Numbered from the stretch's first letter, positions 25,594-35,859 are shown. The stretch is DNA of 64,000 bases from Mucilaginibacter sp. Bleaf8 (GCF_018390515.1 NZ_JAHBBK010000001.1:124001-188000), one strand, 5' to 3'. Program-made: numbers and translations. The notes: generated by a model not told the origin, from the letters alone.

Positions 25594-26454
25594 TTAACCT
25601 AAGTACGATTTCAAAATTTTGCTGCGCGATGTATGACGCAGGCGCTGTAAAGCTTTGTCTTTAATCTGACGAACACGCTCACGGGTCAGGTTAAATTTCT
25701 CGCCAATCTCTTCTAATGACAGCGGGTGGTTAGTGCCCAGGCCAAAGAACAATACGATGATTTCGCGCTCACGCTCGGTTAGCGTAGATAGTGAACGTTT
25801 GATCTCTTCTGATAACGATTCGTTGATCAGGATAGAGTCGGTATTTGGCTCCTGGTTTTCCAGTACATCCAGCAAGGTGTTTTCTTCGCCCTGAACAAAA
25901 GGAGCATCCATAGATACATGGCGGCCAGAGTTGCTCAGCGTGTCTGAAATCTTGTCAACGGTAGTTTCCAAAATATCAGCCAGCTCTTCAGGTGATGGCT
26001 CGCGCTCATACTCCTGCTCTAGTTTAGAGAAAGCCTTGCTGATTTTGCTTAATGAACCTACCTGGTTCAATGGCAAACGCACAATACGGGATTGCTCGGC
26101 AATAGCCTGCAGGATGGACTGACGGATCCACCATACGGCATAGGATATAAATTTAAAACCTTTAGTTTCGTCAAAACGCTTAGCTGCTTTAATCAAACCT
26201 AAGTTTCCTTCGTTTATTAAGTCGCCCAGGGTAAGGCCTTGATTTTGATATTGTTTAGCAACAGATACTACGAAACGCAGGTTGGTTTTGGTTAAACGTT
26301 CCAGCGCGGCTTGGTCGCCTTCGCGGATCTTTTGAGCTAAAATTACTTCTTCTTCAGCAGTGATTAGGTCAACCTTACCAATTTCGTGTAAGTATTTATC
26401 AAGTGATTGTGACTCACGATTGGTAATGGATTGTGTTATTTTGAGTTGTCTCAT
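25594..26454 (-). CDS. rpoD: Primary RNA polymerase sigma factor (sigma-70/RpoD)
   Basis: The 286-aa product is the short form of the housekeeping sigma factor found in Bacteroidota, without the long non-conserved region of the E. coli protein. It has region 1.2 ([16 protein letters not shown]), region 2 with the RNAP-binding and -10-recognising helix ([26 protein letters not shown]), region 3 ([12 protein letters not shown]) and region 4 with helix-turn-helix [19 protein letters not shown]. It directs transcription from the TAnnTTTG promoters seen in this window. A perfect -7 box lies upstream (26495-26502). Confidence 0.96.
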   Translation of the reverse strand: MRQLKITQSITNRESQSLDKYLHEIGKVDLITAEEEVILAQKIREGDQAALERLTKTNLRFVVSVAKQYQNQGLTLGDLINEGNLGLIKAAKRFDETKGFKFISYAVWWIRQSILQAIAEQSRIVRLPLNQVGSLSKISKAFSKLEQEYEREPSPEELADILETTVDKISDTLSNSGRHVSMDAPFVQGEENTLLDVLENQEPNTDSILINESLSEEIKRSLSTLTEREREIIVLFFGLGTNHPLSLEEIGEKFNLTRERVRQIKDKALQRLRHTSRSKILKSYLG

Positions 26455-26494
26455 CTACTTTTATACCTCGATTCTTGTTTTAGAATTGAACGTG

Positions 26495-26502
26495 CAAAGG
26501 TA
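26495..26502 (-). promoter_or_regulatory. rpoD -7 promoter box
   Basis: On the minus strand this reads TACCTTTG, an exact TAnnTTTG match and identical to the box of the tRNA-His promoter in this window. The predicted transcript start is about 36 nt before the ATG. A clear -33 TTTG is not visible. Confidence 0.5.
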
Positions 26503-26626
26503 AAAAAAGTTATCGAATTATATTACTTAAAATGATAATTGCAATATAATATTAAAATAAATTTTTTCAGTCTTTTCAGTGTTCGTTGTTATCCCGCATC
26601 AATCATACCAATGCAGTTTAATTGCA

Positions 26627-27472
26627 TTAAATGTCTGTCAGTTTAAACACATTTTTTACACGTATGCCTTTATCGGTGTTTTGCAAAGTGCAGCATTCAT
26701 GCACTGCGTCGTGTTCAAAGTACAGAATATACTGGTTATCCAGCGCTTCCTGCAGCAGGGCCTTCTTTTCTTGCATGGCCTGTAATGGAAATACATCATA
26801 GGCAGCTACATAGGGGATGGGTAAGTGCCCAATGGTAGGTGCCAAATCGGCCACGTAAAACACTTTTTTGCCTTTGTACTGTAATAATGGCAGCATCATA
26901 GATTCGGTATGCCCTGATACAAACCGGATTTGCATATGGGTTGTAAACTGTGTTCCGTTTGGACTTTCATCAACAAAACGCAGCCGACCACTTTCATGCA
27001 ATGGCTGCAGGTTCTCTTTTAAGAATGAGGCTTTTTCGCGCTCATTTGGGGCAATCGTTGCCCAGTCCCAATGTTTTTGGTTAGTCCAGTATTGCGCGTT
27101 TTTAAATGCCGGAACCAACTGGTTTCCCTCACGATTTACTGCACCGCCCACATGGTCAAGATGTAGATGAGTTAAAAACACATCGGTAATATCATCGGGC
27201 GTAAAGCCATGTTTGGCCAGCGATTGGTTCAGGATGCCATCATTTTGCAAATGCATGAGTCCCGAAAGCTTTTCACTTAGCTTGTTGCCAATTCCGGTAT
27301 CAATCAAAATCAGGCGGTTGTCGTCTTTAACCAGCAGGCATCGCATAGCCAGCGTGCAAAGGTTGTTTTCATCGGCCGGGTTAGTTTTTTGCCAGATGGA
27401 TTTCGGTACCACGCCAAACATAGCGCCACCATCAAGCTTAAAAAGGCCGGTGTCTATAGTATAAAGTTCCAA
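26627..27472 (-). CDS. MBL-fold metallo-hydrolase
   Basis: The product is a metallo-beta-lactamase-fold hydrolase with the metal motif HLHLDHVGG, a second-metal His in SGHTESM and an ADLAPT segment near the third site. The fold covers lactonases, phosphodiesterases and other hydrolases, so the reaction is not assigned; the layout resembles AHL-lactonase-like members. The start is uncertain. The longest frame begins at 27544 (TTG) but crosses a perfect 12-bp inverted repeat that looks like the lpdA terminator. The TTG at 27472 gives MELYTIDTGLFKLDGG and the usual N-terminus. Cytosolic. Confidence 0.8.
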   Translation of the reverse strand: MELYTIDTGLFKLDGGAMFGVVPKSIWQKTNPADENNLCTLAMRCLLVKDDNRLILIDTGIGNKLSEKLSGLMHLQNDGILNQSLAKHGFTPDDITDVFLTHLHLDHVGGAVNREGNQLVPAFKNAQYWTNQKHWDWATIAPNEREKASFLKENLQPLHESGRLRFVDESPNGTQFTTHMQIRFVSGHTESMMLPLLQYKGKKVFYVADLAPTIGHLPIPYVAAYDVFPLQAMQEKKALLQEALDNQYILYFEHDAVHECCTLQNTDKGIRVKNVFKLTDI

Positions 27473-27524
27473 GGTTGGATGGTTGATGTTTTGGGTTAGC
27501 GATGAAAATAGCAAATAAAAAGCA

Positions 27525-27569
27525 AAGTCCACAATAGCAGCCAAGTAAATTAGCTGATATTGTGGACTT
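27525..27569 (-). terminator. Probable lpdA terminator
   Basis: AAGTCCACAATA (27525-27536) pairs perfectly with TATTGTGGACTT (27558-27569), 12 bp with a 21-nt loop. On the minus strand, TGCTTTTTATTTG follows. It lies 20 bp after the lpdA stop. Confidence 0.65.
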
Positions 27570-27588
27570 AATGAAATCGCCTTATATA

Positions 27589-28980
27589 TTATAAGTGTAT
27601 TACTTCGCCGTAAGCATCAGCAGCAGCTTCCATAATGGCCTCGCTCATGGTAGGGTGAGGGTGTATGGTTTTGATGATTTCATGACCGGTAGTTTCCAGC
27701 TTGCGGGCGGCTACTACTTCGGCAATCATTTCGGTAACGTTGCTGCCAATCATGTGCGCACCCAGGAATTCGCCATATTTGGCATCAAAAATTACTTTTA
27801 CAAAGCCGTCTTTTGCACCTGCAGCACTTGCCTTACCCGATGCCGAGAATGGGAATTTACCAATTTTAACTTCGTAACCGGCTTCGCGTGCTGCTTTCTC
27901 GGTATAACCAACAGAAGCAATTTCCGGCGAGCAGTAAGTACAGCCCGGGATGTTGTTGTAATTGATAGGCTCAACATGTAAGCCGGCAATTTTCTCTACG
28001 CAGGTAATGCCTTCGGCAGATGCCACGTGAGCCAGCGCCTGGCCTTTAACGATATCGCCAATGGCATAAACGCCTTCTACATTGGTACGATAGTAATCGT
28101 CAACCAGTACTTTGCCTTTATCAAACTTAACGCCGGTTTCTTCCAAACCAAGGCCTTCCAGGTTGGTAGCAATACCAACTGCAGAAAGTACGATCTCAGC
28201 TTCTAAAACTTCGGTGCCTTTTTCAGTTTTTACTGTTGCTTTGCAAAGATCGCCGGTGGTATCAACCGATTCAACAGTTGATTTGGTAAGGATGTTAATT
28301 CCCTGCTTTTTAAGGCTGCGGAACAATGCTTTTGAAATCTCCTCGTCCTCAACCGGAACGATGTTATCCATAAACTCCACTACAGTAACTTGTGTGCCGA
28401 TAGAGTTGTAGAAGTAAGCAAACTCAATACCGATAGCACCCGAACCAACCACGATCATCGATTTAGGTTGTTTAGGCAGTACCATGGCCTGGCGGTAACC
28501 AATTACCTTTTTGCCATCCTGAGGCAGGTTAGGTAATTCGCGTGAGCGGCCGCCGGTAGCTAATATAATGTGTTTGGCAGTATGCTCGGTAACTGCGCCA
28601 TCAGCAGTTTTAACTTCAACTTTGCCTTTACCTTTCAGTTTACCAAAACCGATGATCACATCAATCTTGTTTTTCTTCATCAAGAACTGAACGCCTTTGC
28701 TCATGCCTTCGGCTACGCCTCGGCTCCTTTTAACAACGGCTTCAAAATCAACCACGCCTTGCCCTTCAATGTTAATTCCATATTCGGTAGAGTGGTTTAT
28801 ATATTCAAATACCTGTGCACTTTTCAATAAAGCTTTGGTTGGAATACAACCCCAGTTAAGGCAGATACCGCCTAACGACTCTTTTTCAACTATGGCTGTT
28901 TTAAGGCCCAGCTGTGAGGCACGGATAGCGGCAACATAACCACCGGGACCTGAGCCAATAATAATTACATCGTAGTTCAT
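27589..28980 (-). CDS. lpdA: Dihydrolipoyl dehydrogenase
   Basis: The E3 subunit of 2-oxoacid dehydrogenase complexes reoxidises dihydrolipoamide with NAD. The 463-aa flavoprotein has the FAD motif GSGPGGYVAA (9-18) and the redox-active disulfide C40-x4-C45 in GGICLNWGC. The NAD site is in VVGSGAIGIEF and the second FAD motif in VYAIGD. The dimer-interface His-Glu pair lies in HPHPTMSEAIMEA near the C-terminus. Length is normal. No E1 or E2 gene is adjacent. A -7 box TAGTTTTG (minus strand, 29007-29014) lies about 27 nt upstream of the ATG. Confidence 0.96.
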   Translation of the reverse strand: MNYDVIIIGSGPGGYVAAIRASQLGLKTAIVEKESLGGICLNWGCIPTKALLKSAQVFEYINHSTEYGINIEGQGVVDFEAVVKRSRGVAEGMSKGVQFLMKKNKIDVIIGFGKLKGKGKVEVKTADGAVTEHTAKHIILATGGRSRELPNLPQDGKKVIGYRQAMVLPKQPKSMIVVGSGAIGIEFAYFYNSIGTQVTVVEFMDNIVPVEDEEISKALFRSLKKQGINILTKSTVESVDTTGDLCKATVKTEKGTEVLEAEIVLSAVGIATNLEGLGLEETGVKFDKGKVLVDDYYRTNVEGVYAIGDIVKGQALAHVASAEGITCVEKIAGLHVEPINYNNIPGCTYCSPEIASVGYTEKAAREAGYEVKIGKFPFSASGKASAAGAKDGFVKVIFDAKYGEFLGAHMIGSNVTEMIAEVVAARKLETTGHEIIKTIHPHPTMSEAIMEAAADAYGEVIHL

Positions 28981-29321
28981 TATTTTTTACTTTATCAGTT
29001 TGCTGCCAAAACTAAGTAAAAACGGCGATACTTAAAACCTGAGGTTTCTATCAATAATGTATGTAGTGCAATATTTTTTCTGTGAGGTAGGAGAGGTTTC
29101 TACAAAATGAGGCGGCAGAGGGAAAATATGAGGCGTTTTTTGCGCATAACTTAACAAATCATCCAAATACCATAACTGAATTAAAAATATCAACAATTAT
29201 GTTGCGAGATATTTAAAAATGTTGAAAATTATTAACATTAACTTAACATTGAAACAGAAGCCATTATCTATATTTGCAGTAAATTTTTAAAACTATTTAA
29301 ACGTTCATTAAACACAAAAGC
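28981..29321. other. Divergent intergenic region with two promoters
   Basis: The 341 bp between lpdA and the TonB-dependent receptor hold the lpdA -7 box (29007-29014, minus strand) and the receptor promoter (29249-29276, plus strand). Nothing recognisable is seen in the AT-rich stretch 29015-29248. Confidence 0.7.
29249..29276 (+). promoter_or_regulatory. Promoter of the TonB-dependent receptor
   Basis: TTG (29249-29251), 17-nt spacer and TATATTTG (29269-29276), an exact TAnnTTTG match. The predicted leader to the ATG at 29322 is about 40 nt. Confidence 0.6.
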
Positions 29322-32300
29322 ATGAGAAAAAATTTACTTCTCGTAATGTTGTTTCTGTTCTCTACAGCGGTAACCTTTGCACAGGTTACTACCAGTAGTA
29401 TAACAGGAACATTGAAAGATGCTAAGGGTGACGTATTGATTGGAGCAACCGTCAGAGCGACACACCAGCCAAGTGGTACAAACTACGCCACAACAACCAA
29501 CGCTGACGGAAGATACACTATTCCGAATATGCGTACTGGCGGTCCATATGTCGTAACAATCACTTACGTCGGTTACGAACCTAAAAGCATTCCTAATATT
29601 AGTTTGTCTTTAGGACAATCATTCGTATTGAATGAAGTCATGAGTCAGACTGGTACAGCGCTAAGTGATGTTGTTATTAAGGGTACTGCTGCTTCACGTT
29701 TGTTAAACAGCAACAGGCAGGGGTCTTCAACTAACATTAGCACCCGTGAAATAGCAACTCTGCCTACCATTACACGTAACATTAATGATTTAACCCGTTT
29801 GACTCCGCAAGCAAGCAGTACAAGCAATGGCGCGATCGGTGGAGGTAATTATCGTCAGAATGCAATTACGGTTGATGGTTCTAATTTTAGTAATCGTTTT
29901 GGTATAGGAAGCAATCTGCCGGCTAATGGCGCACCTATTTCGTTGGATGCATTGTCTGAAATTTCAGTTAACGTAACTCCTTATGATGTAAAACAAGGTG
30001 GTTTTATTGGTAGTGCTGTTAACGCCGTTACTCGTTCCGGCACAAACAATATTGAAGGCTCTGTTTATACTTATTGGAGAAGTGATAATCAACAAGGTAA
30101 TAAAGTTGGTGATGCTACTTTTATAAAACAAAAGCTACAACAAAACCAAACTGGATTTAGGATCGGTGGCCCAATAATCAAAAATAAATTATTTTTATTT
30201 GTCAACGGTGAGTTTATGCGCCAGACATCTCCTGGCCAGCAATTTACCGCATCATCAGCAACTAATCCATTTACTGTCGGTAACAATCAAAACGTTAAAA
30301 GGCCAACTGAAACTCAATTAAACGATATAAGCAACTTCTTGCGTACCAAATATGGCTACGAAACAGGACCATACCAAGGTTATGATTTCAAAAGCAAGAA
30401 CAATAAATTTTTGGCTCGTTTAGATTGGAATATTAACGATAATAACAAGTTTAATATTCGTTACAGTCAGGTTGAAAGTTCTGCACCAAGCTTTGTGAGT
30501 ACTTCTCGCAGTCCATTAGGTGATTTTGCACAAAGCCGTACAAGCCAATATGCTTTAAACTTTGCAAACTCCAACTATTATCAGGACCAAAATTTGTATT
30601 CTCTGTCTGCTGAATGGAATTCAAATTTTAACTTGTTCAATACTAAGCTTGCAAACACATTGCGTGTTACTTATGATCACCAAAATGATCCACGTAGCTC
30701 GGATAGCCAAGTGTTTCCTTTTGTTGATATTTTACAAGCAGAGGGAAATTCTCCAAACTACCCTCTTACCTCTTTTGGGTATGAACCATTTACTTATGGC
30801 AACCTAAGAGATGTAAAAACCACTACGGTTTATGATTATGTAACTTGGATTAAAGGTATACATAATTTTACTGCTGGTCTACAAGCTGAGTTTAGCAAAA
30901 CCAAAAATGGTTTCCAACGTTTTGGAACAGGCTATTACACATTTGCATCGTGGGATGATTTTGCGAACGGCGCTAATCCTACAGAATTTGCTATTACTTA
31001 TCCATTGAATGAGGGCTTTAAACAAGCATATCCAAGCTTTAAGTTTGCACAATACTCTGCTTACTTTCAGGATGACATTTCTTTATCAGATAGATTTAGA
31101 GTATCTCCAGGTTTAAGATTGGATTTACCTACGTTCCCTGGCGTTGATGAGATTAGAACTCACGATCTGGTAAACACCTTGGCTTTCAATGGTGGTTATA
31201 ATGTAAACACTGGAGTATTGCCAAAAACAAGAGTAATGTTCTCTCCGCGTATCGGTTTTAATTACGATGTTAACGGTGATCGCTCCTTACAAATACGTGG
31301 TGGTACCGGTATTTTCACGGGCCAGATTCCTTTTGTTTGGATCGTGTCTCAGTCTGGTGACTCTGGATTATTACAATTTACACAAACCTATTCTGGTGCG
31401 AATGTTCCAGGTCCGTTCAACCCAGATCCAACAGCTTACCGTCCAACAACATTACCTAAAGCGGGTACTACTATTCCAAGTGCTATCAGTGCTATGGATC
31501 CGAACTTAAAGTTTCCGCAAGTTTGGGGTAGCAACTTAGCCGTTGATGTTAAATTACCTTTCGGCATGATTGGTACTTTAGAAGGAATGTATAAAAAGGA
31601 TATTAACAACGTTTACGGTACCAACGTTAACTTAGTTAATCCTCAAACAATGAATGTTTCTGGCTATCCAGACCACAGGGACTTATATCCAAGCTCCAAT
31701 GCAAACAAGTTTGTTAATCCACTTGTAGGTGGTCTTCCAGTAGCAAATGGTACTACTGGTGGTGGCGCATTTAATGCTATCGTGTTAACTAATGGTAATC
31801 CTGGTCATTATTATAACGTTACTGCTAAACTAGACAAGCCGTTCAGCAATGGTTTATCAGTAAGTTTAGCTTACAGCAGAAGTGGTGCTAAAAATATTTA
31901 TGATGGCAGCGGTGACCAATTAATCAATACTTGGTCTGGTACTCAAGTAGTAAATAACCCTAATAATCCACCTTTGAGCTATGCTAGTTATGTAGTTCCT
32001 AATCGTGTGATCGCAAGTATTCAGTATCGTAAAGAATACCTTAAACATTTAGCTACTACTGTATCTATGTTTTACGAAGGTTCAATCACAGGTAGGTTCT
32101 CTTACACTTATTCTCAGGACTTTAATCGTGATGGTCAAAGAAATGACTTGATATATGTACCTAAAGATGCAAGCGAAATTACTTTTTCACCGGTTACGGC
32201 AACAAATGGAACTGTTATTTACACAGCACAACAGCAAAGCGATGCTTTCTTTGCATACATAGCTCAGGATAATTACTTAAGCAAACGTATGGGTAAATAC

Positions 32301-32648
32301 GCAGAGCGTAATGGTGCACAGTATCCATGGAGAAATCAATTCGATTTCAAATTTTTACAAGATTTATTTGTTAACGTAGGTGGTAAACGGAATACCATAC
32401 AGTTTTCATTTGATGTATTTAACGTAGGTAACTTGTTAAACAGCAAATGGGGTAAATACAAGCTTATTAACAATAATTCAATCTTGGTTCCAACCAATGT
32501 ATCAAGCTTGGGTACCACAGGTACTGTTAAACCAACCTTTAACTTAGCTACAGACAGAGGTTCCCTAATTACCAATACATTTAGAGATGATGTAAGCTTA
32601 AACTCAACTTACTTTATGCAGTTCGGGTTAAGATATATCTTTAACTAA
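29322..32648 (+). CDS. TonB-dependent receptor, Oar-like, with carboxypeptidase-regulatory-like domain
   Basis: The 1108-aa product has a signal peptide ending near AQVTT (residue 21), then a CarboxypepD_reg-like beta domain (about 25-110), a TonB plug region (about 120-240) and a large outer-membrane barrel ending in FGLRYIFN with a terminal aromatic/Asn. It lacks the SusC signature and has no SusD partner, so it fits the Oar/stand-alone receptor class rather than a polysaccharide-utilisation pair. Codons are strongly T/A-ending (GGT, GTT, ACT), unlike the neighbouring core genes, which fits high expression. Ligand unknown. A strong terminator follows. Confidence 0.9.
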   Translation: MRKNLLLVMLFLFSTAVTFAQVTTSSITGTLKDAKGDVLIGATVRATHQPSGTNYATTTNADGRYTIPNMRTGGPYVVTITYVGYEPKSIPNISLSLGQSFVLNEVMSQTGTALSDVVIKGTAASRLLNSNRQGSSTNISTREIATLPTITRNINDLTRLTPQASSTSNGAIGGGNYRQNAITVDGSNFSNRFGIGSNLPANGAPISLDALSEISVNVTPYDVKQGGFIGSAVNAVTRSGTNNIEGSVYTYWRSDNQQGNKVGDATFIKQKLQQNQTGFRIGGPIIKNKLFLFVNGEFMRQTSPGQQFTASSATNPFTVGNNQNVKRPTETQLNDISNFLRTKYGYETGPYQGYDFKSKNNKFLARLDWNINDNNKFNIRYSQVESSAPSFVSTSRSPLGDFAQSRTSQYALNFANSNYYQDQNLYSLSAEWNSNFNLFNTKLANTLRVTYDHQNDPRSSDSQVFPFVDILQAEGNSPNYPLTSFGYEPFTYGNLRDVKTTTVYDYVTWIKGIHNFTAGLQAEFSKTKNGFQRFGTGYYTFASWDDFANGANPTEFAITYPLNEGFKQAYPSFKFAQYSAYFQDDISLSDRFRVSPGLRLDLPTFPGVDEIRTHDLVNTLAFNGGYNVNTGVLPKTRVMFSPRIGFNYDVNGDRSLQIRGGTGIFTGQIPFVWIVSQSGDSGLLQFTQTYSGANVPGPFNPDPTAYRPTTLPKAGTTIPSAISAMDPNLKFPQVWGSNLAVDVKLPFGMIGTLEGMYKKDINNVYGTNVNLVNPQTMNVSGYPDHRDLYPSSNANKFVNPLVGGLPVANGTTGGGAFNAIVLTNGNPGHYYNVTAKLDKPFSNGLSVSLAYSRSGAKNIYDGSGDQLINTWSGTQVVNNPNNPPLSYASYVVPNRVIASIQYRKEYLKHLATTVSMFYEGSITGRFSYTYSQDFNRDGQRNDLIYVPKDASEITFSPVTATNGTVIYTAQQQSDAFFAYIAQDNYLSKRMGKYAERNGAQYPWRNQFDFKFLQDLFVNVGGKRNTIQFSFDVFNVGNLLNSKWGKYKLINNNSILVPTNVSSLGTTGTVKPTFNLATDRGSLITNTFRDDVSLNSTYFMQFGLRYIFN

Positions 32649-32661
32649 TCAATACATAATG

Positions 32662-32699
32662 AAAAAAGCCCTAAGCTATTTAGCTTAGGGCTTTTTTTT
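32662..32699 (+). terminator. Terminator of the TonB-dependent receptor gene
   Basis: AAAAAAGCCCTAAGCT (32662-32677) pairs with AGCTTAGGGCTTTTTT (32682-32697), 16 bp around ATTT, with a run of eight T at 32692-32699. Confidence 0.92.
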
Positions 32700-32731
32700 G
32701 ATAAATGATAAATCACCACTAGTTTCGTATC

Positions 32732-32771
32732 AAATGAAAAGCCACTGCTTCTTTGCGGTGGCTTTTCATTT
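32732..32771. terminator. Second hairpin, probable purM terminator
   Basis: AAATGAAAAGCCAC (32732-32745) pairs perfectly with GTGGCTTTTCATTT (32758-32771) around a 12-nt loop. It lies 25 bp past the purM stop on the minus strand and downstream of the receptor terminator on the plus strand. The T-tract is short. Confidence 0.65.
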
Positions 32772-32796
32772 AAACTGGTATTGTAAATGTAAAACT

Positions 32797-33975
32797 TTAA
32801 TACACAAACTCTCCAAATTCCGACTGCACTGTTACCTGCTTTTTATCGGCAGCCTCAACACGGCCAATTATCTGGGCATCTATACCAAAGATTTTTGAAA
32901 TTTGGATCAGGTCTTGGGCTATGGTTTCGGGTACATAGAGTTCCATGCGGTGACCCATATTAAACACTTTGTACATTTCCTGCCAATCGGTACCCGATTC
33001 CTCTTGTATCAGTTTGAATAATGGCGGAACAGGGAACAGGTTATTTTTAATTATATGCAGGTTGTCAATAAAGTGCAGTACTTTAGTTTGGGCGCCGCCG
33101 CTGCAGTGTACCATACCATGTATCTGGCTACGGTAGTTATCCAGTATAGCCTTAATTACCGGTGCGTAAGTGCGGGTAGGCGATAACACCAGTTTACCGG
33201 CCGTTACAGTTTGGCCGTTGCCAATATCAATCAGATCGGTTAAGTTTTTACTGCCAGAAAATACCAGGTCTTGCGGTACGGCTGGGTCAAAGCTTTCGGG
33301 GTAGGTTTGCGCTACCAGCTTGTTGAACACGTCATGGCGGGCTGAGGTCAGTCCATTGGAGCCCATACCTCCGTTATATTCTTTCTCGTAGGTTGCTTGC
33401 CCATATGAGGTCAATCCTACAATCACATCACCAGCCTGAATGTTATGGTTAGAAATCACTTCATCGCGGCGCATACGGCAGGTAACGGTCGAGTCGACGA
33501 TTACGGTACGCACGAGGTCGCCAACATCGGCTGTTTCACCGCCTGTTGAATGAATGCCGATGCCAAAGCTGCGCAGCTCTTCCAAAATTTCTTCCGTACC
33601 GTTGATGATAGCAGCAATTACTTCGCCGGGAATCAAGTTTTTATTACGGCCTATGGTAGAGGATAGCAGGATCTTGTCAGTAGCACCCACGCAAAGCAGG
33701 TCATCCAAATTCATAATTATAGCATCCTGTGCTATGCCACGCCAAACCGAAATGTCGCCGGTTTGTTTCCAGTACACGTAAGCCAACGATGATTTGGTGC
33801 CTGCACCATCGGCATGCATAATATTGCAGTAATCCGGATCGTTGGTAAGTATATCAGGAATGATTTTACAAAATGCTTTTGGAAATAAGCCCTTGTCAAT
33901 GTTCTGGATGGCGCTGTGCACGTCATCCTTCGAAGCTGATACGCCCCGCTGATCATATCTTTGCTGAGAAATCAT
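32797..33975 (-). CDS. purM: Phosphoribosylformylglycinamidine cyclo-ligase (AIR synthase)
   Basis: PurM closes the imidazole ring of AIR in purine synthesis. The start is taken as ATG 33975 (MISQQRYDQRGVSASK), giving 392 aa. This is longer than the E. coli enzyme (about 345 aa) but has the same AIR-synthase N-domain (HADGAGTKSSLAYVYW, NLDDLLCVGA) and the STGGETADVGD loop. The longest frame starts with a TTG that lies inside the promoter box, so it is rejected. On the minus strand TATATTTG (33979-33986) ends 3 nt before the ATG, a leaderless arrangement. It is divergent from the ClC gene. Confidence 0.93.
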   Translation of the reverse strand: MISQQRYDQRGVSASKDDVHSAIQNIDKGLFPKAFCKIIPDILTNDPDYCNIMHADGAGTKSSLAYVYWKQTGDISVWRGIAQDAIIMNLDDLLCVGATDKILLSSTIGRNKNLIPGEVIAAIINGTEEILEELRSFGIGIHSTGGETADVGDLVRTVIVDSTVTCRMRRDEVISNHNIQAGDVIVGLTSYGQATYEKEYNGGMGSNGLTSARHDVFNKLVAQTYPESFDPAVPQDLVFSGSKNLTDLIDIGNGQTVTAGKLVLSPTRTYAPVIKAILDNYRSQIHGMVHCSGGAQTKVLHFIDNLHIIKNNLFPVPPLFKLIQEESGTDWQEMYKVFNMGHRMELYVPETIAQDLIQISKIFGIDAQIIGRVEAADKKQVTVQSEFGEFVY

Positions 33976-33978
33976 GGT

Positions 33979-33986
33979 CAAATATA
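33979..33986 (-). promoter_or_regulatory. -7 promoter box directly before purM
   Basis: Minus-strand TATATTTG, an exact TAnnTTTG match, followed by ACC and the ATG. The predicted transcript start coincides with the start codon. Confidence 0.5.
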
Positions 33987-34044
33987 AAGCTTACAGTTAG
34001 CTTTAAACAATAAAACCGTTACTTTGCCAAATATCACGTTCCTT

Positions 34045-35838
34045 ATGTTTAAAACAGTACTACGTTACATTACCCAATGGCGACTCAGGCAGGCTTCACA
34101 GCGCAATTTTTTAATTTTTTGCAGTGTGATTGTAGGTTTGTTGGGCGGCCTGTCGGCAGTGGCTCTCAAATACCTGGTGCATTTTATGGAAGAATTGAGC
34201 CGGCATATTGCAGAGCATCTGCCTTTCCATATCATTTACGTGTTTTTACCTGCTTTAGGTATTTTACTTACTGTTGCTTATGAACACCTGATCAATCGCG
34301 ATCATATACAAAAAGGCATCGGTAATCTGCTGATCAGCATCAAAAAAAACAAATCTAATATCGGGATAAATAACACGTACTCGCATCTCATCAGCAGTTC
34401 GCTTACAGTAGGTTTCGGCGGATCATCGGGCTTGGAGGCGCCTATTGTATGTACGGGTGCTGCGATAGGCTCAAACACAGGTCGTTTTTTTAACCTGAGC
34501 GCTTATGAAAAAACGATATTGCTGGCAGCCGGTTCGGCAGCAGGTATTGCAGCGGTTTTTAACAGCCCGATTGCTGGTGTACTATTTGCTTTAGAGATTT
34601 TAATAGGAGAGATTACCATTCCAACTTTTATCCCGCTGCTTATTGCTTCGGCAACAGGTGTTGTTGTAGGTAAAATGCTGAATTCGCGCCAGCTGTTTCA
34701 CCTCGTTACGGAAGGATGGCTTTTTAGTGCCCTGCCATTTTATGTGCTATTGGGTATACTGAGCGGGTTTGTTGCTTTATATATTACCAATGTAGCTGAT
34801 AGGCTGGAGAAAGGAATATTTAAAAAATACAATCGTTATGTAAGGGCTTTAGCAGGTGGCTTGCTGCTGGGTATTATCATTTTACTATTTCCACCGTTGT
34901 TGGGCGAAGGCTATCATTACCTTCAAGAAGCACTGAACGGTAACATGGAGGCTTTAAAAGAGGAATCACTCTATGCCGACTGGTTATCGCAACCTGTACT
35001 GATGCTCCTGTTCATCGCCGCTTTAGTACTTATTAAGGTTGTAGCAGCCGGTATTACGCTGGGATCTGGTGGCAATGGAGGTACCTTTGCGCCAACCATG
35101 TTTACCGGTGCATTTCTGGGCTTGCTGCTCGCTTATGGTGTTAATCAGACGGGTATCATACATTTAAATACCAGTAATTTTATAGCAGTGGGTATGGCAG
35201 GCGCTTTAAGCGGCGTTTTGCACGCACCGCTTACTGCTATATTTTTGATAGCCGAAATTACCGGTGGATATGTGCTTTTTATTCCGCTCATGATTGTTTC
35301 GTCTATATCCTACATCATAGCACGTATGTACAACCCGCACAATATGTACTGGACGCACCTGATCCACGAAAAACGCATCTATCCGGACCAGGATTATAGT
35401 ATGCTAAGTACAATAGGGTTAGATCAGGTGATAAACCGCGAGTATACATTATTACAGAAAAGTACGCCAATGACGGAGTTTTTTAAAGCACTATCAACTA
35501 CCAATGTTAATATATTTCCGATAGTTGGCGATAGCGGCGAACTGGAAGGGGTGATCTGGATGGATGAAATTCGCAAACGGCTTTTTGACAACCAGACTGC
35601 CAGTGCAACGGTTGGCGATTTTATGGTCAATCCACCGGCAATTGTGCAACAAGATCAGTCGGTAAGTAACGTTATGGAATTGTTTGACCGTTTGGACGTA
35701 TGGCAGTTGCCGGTAGTGGACGATGGTAAGTTTATTGGCTTTATATCCAAATCAGCATTGTTAACCAAATACCGCCAGGCGCTTATCCAGCAACACCGTA
35801 ACGCCGATTTTTTTGCACGGTACGATGATGCACATTGA
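34045..35838 (+). CDS. ClC-family chloride channel or transporter with CBS pair
   Basis: From ATG 34045 the protein has 597 aa (a TTG at 34024 would add seven). The N-terminal two thirds form the ClC membrane domain. The GSSGLEAPIV stretch corresponds to the G(K/R)EGP loop with the gating glutamate retained, and GSGGNGGTFAPTMF to the second anion-binding loop. The C-terminal 130 residues form two CBS domains that usually bind adenosine nucleotides and gate the pore. Whether it is a channel or a proton-coupled exchanger cannot be decided from sequence. It is divergent from purM and separated from glnN by a shared terminator. Confidence 0.92.
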   Translation: MFKTVLRYITQWRLRQASQRNFLIFCSVIVGLLGGLSAVALKYLVHFMEELSRHIAEHLPFHIIYVFLPALGILLTVAYEHLINRDHIQKGIGNLLISIKKNKSNIGINNTYSHLISSSLTVGFGGSSGLEAPIVCTGAAIGSNTGRFFNLSAYEKTILLAAGSAAGIAAVFNSPIAGVLFALEILIGEITIPTFIPLLIASATGVVVGKMLNSRQLFHLVTEGWLFSALPFYVLLGILSGFVALYITNVADRLEKGIFKKYNRYVRALAGGLLLGIIILLFPPLLGEGYHYLQEALNGNMEALKEESLYADWLSQPVLMLLFIAALVLIKVVAAGITLGSGGNGGTFAPTMFTGAFLGLLLAYGVNQTGIIHLNTSNFIAVGMAGALSGVLHAPLTAIFLIAEITGGYVLFIPLMIVSSISYIIARMYNPHNMYWTHLIHEKRIYPDQDYSMLSTIGLDQVINREYTLLQKSTPMTEFFKALSTTNVNIFPIVGDSGELEGVIWMDEIRKRLFDNQTASATVGDFMVNPPAIVQQDQSVSNVMELFDRLDVWQLPVVDDGKFIGFISKSALLTKYRQALIQQHRNADFFARYDDAH

Positions 35839-35859
35839 TTTCTAAACCAATACATAAAA

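Noticed and set aside
26579..26785. 68-aa plus-strand open frame near the MBL gene
   Set aside because: It overlaps the 3' end of the MBL gene in antisense and has no protein-like features.
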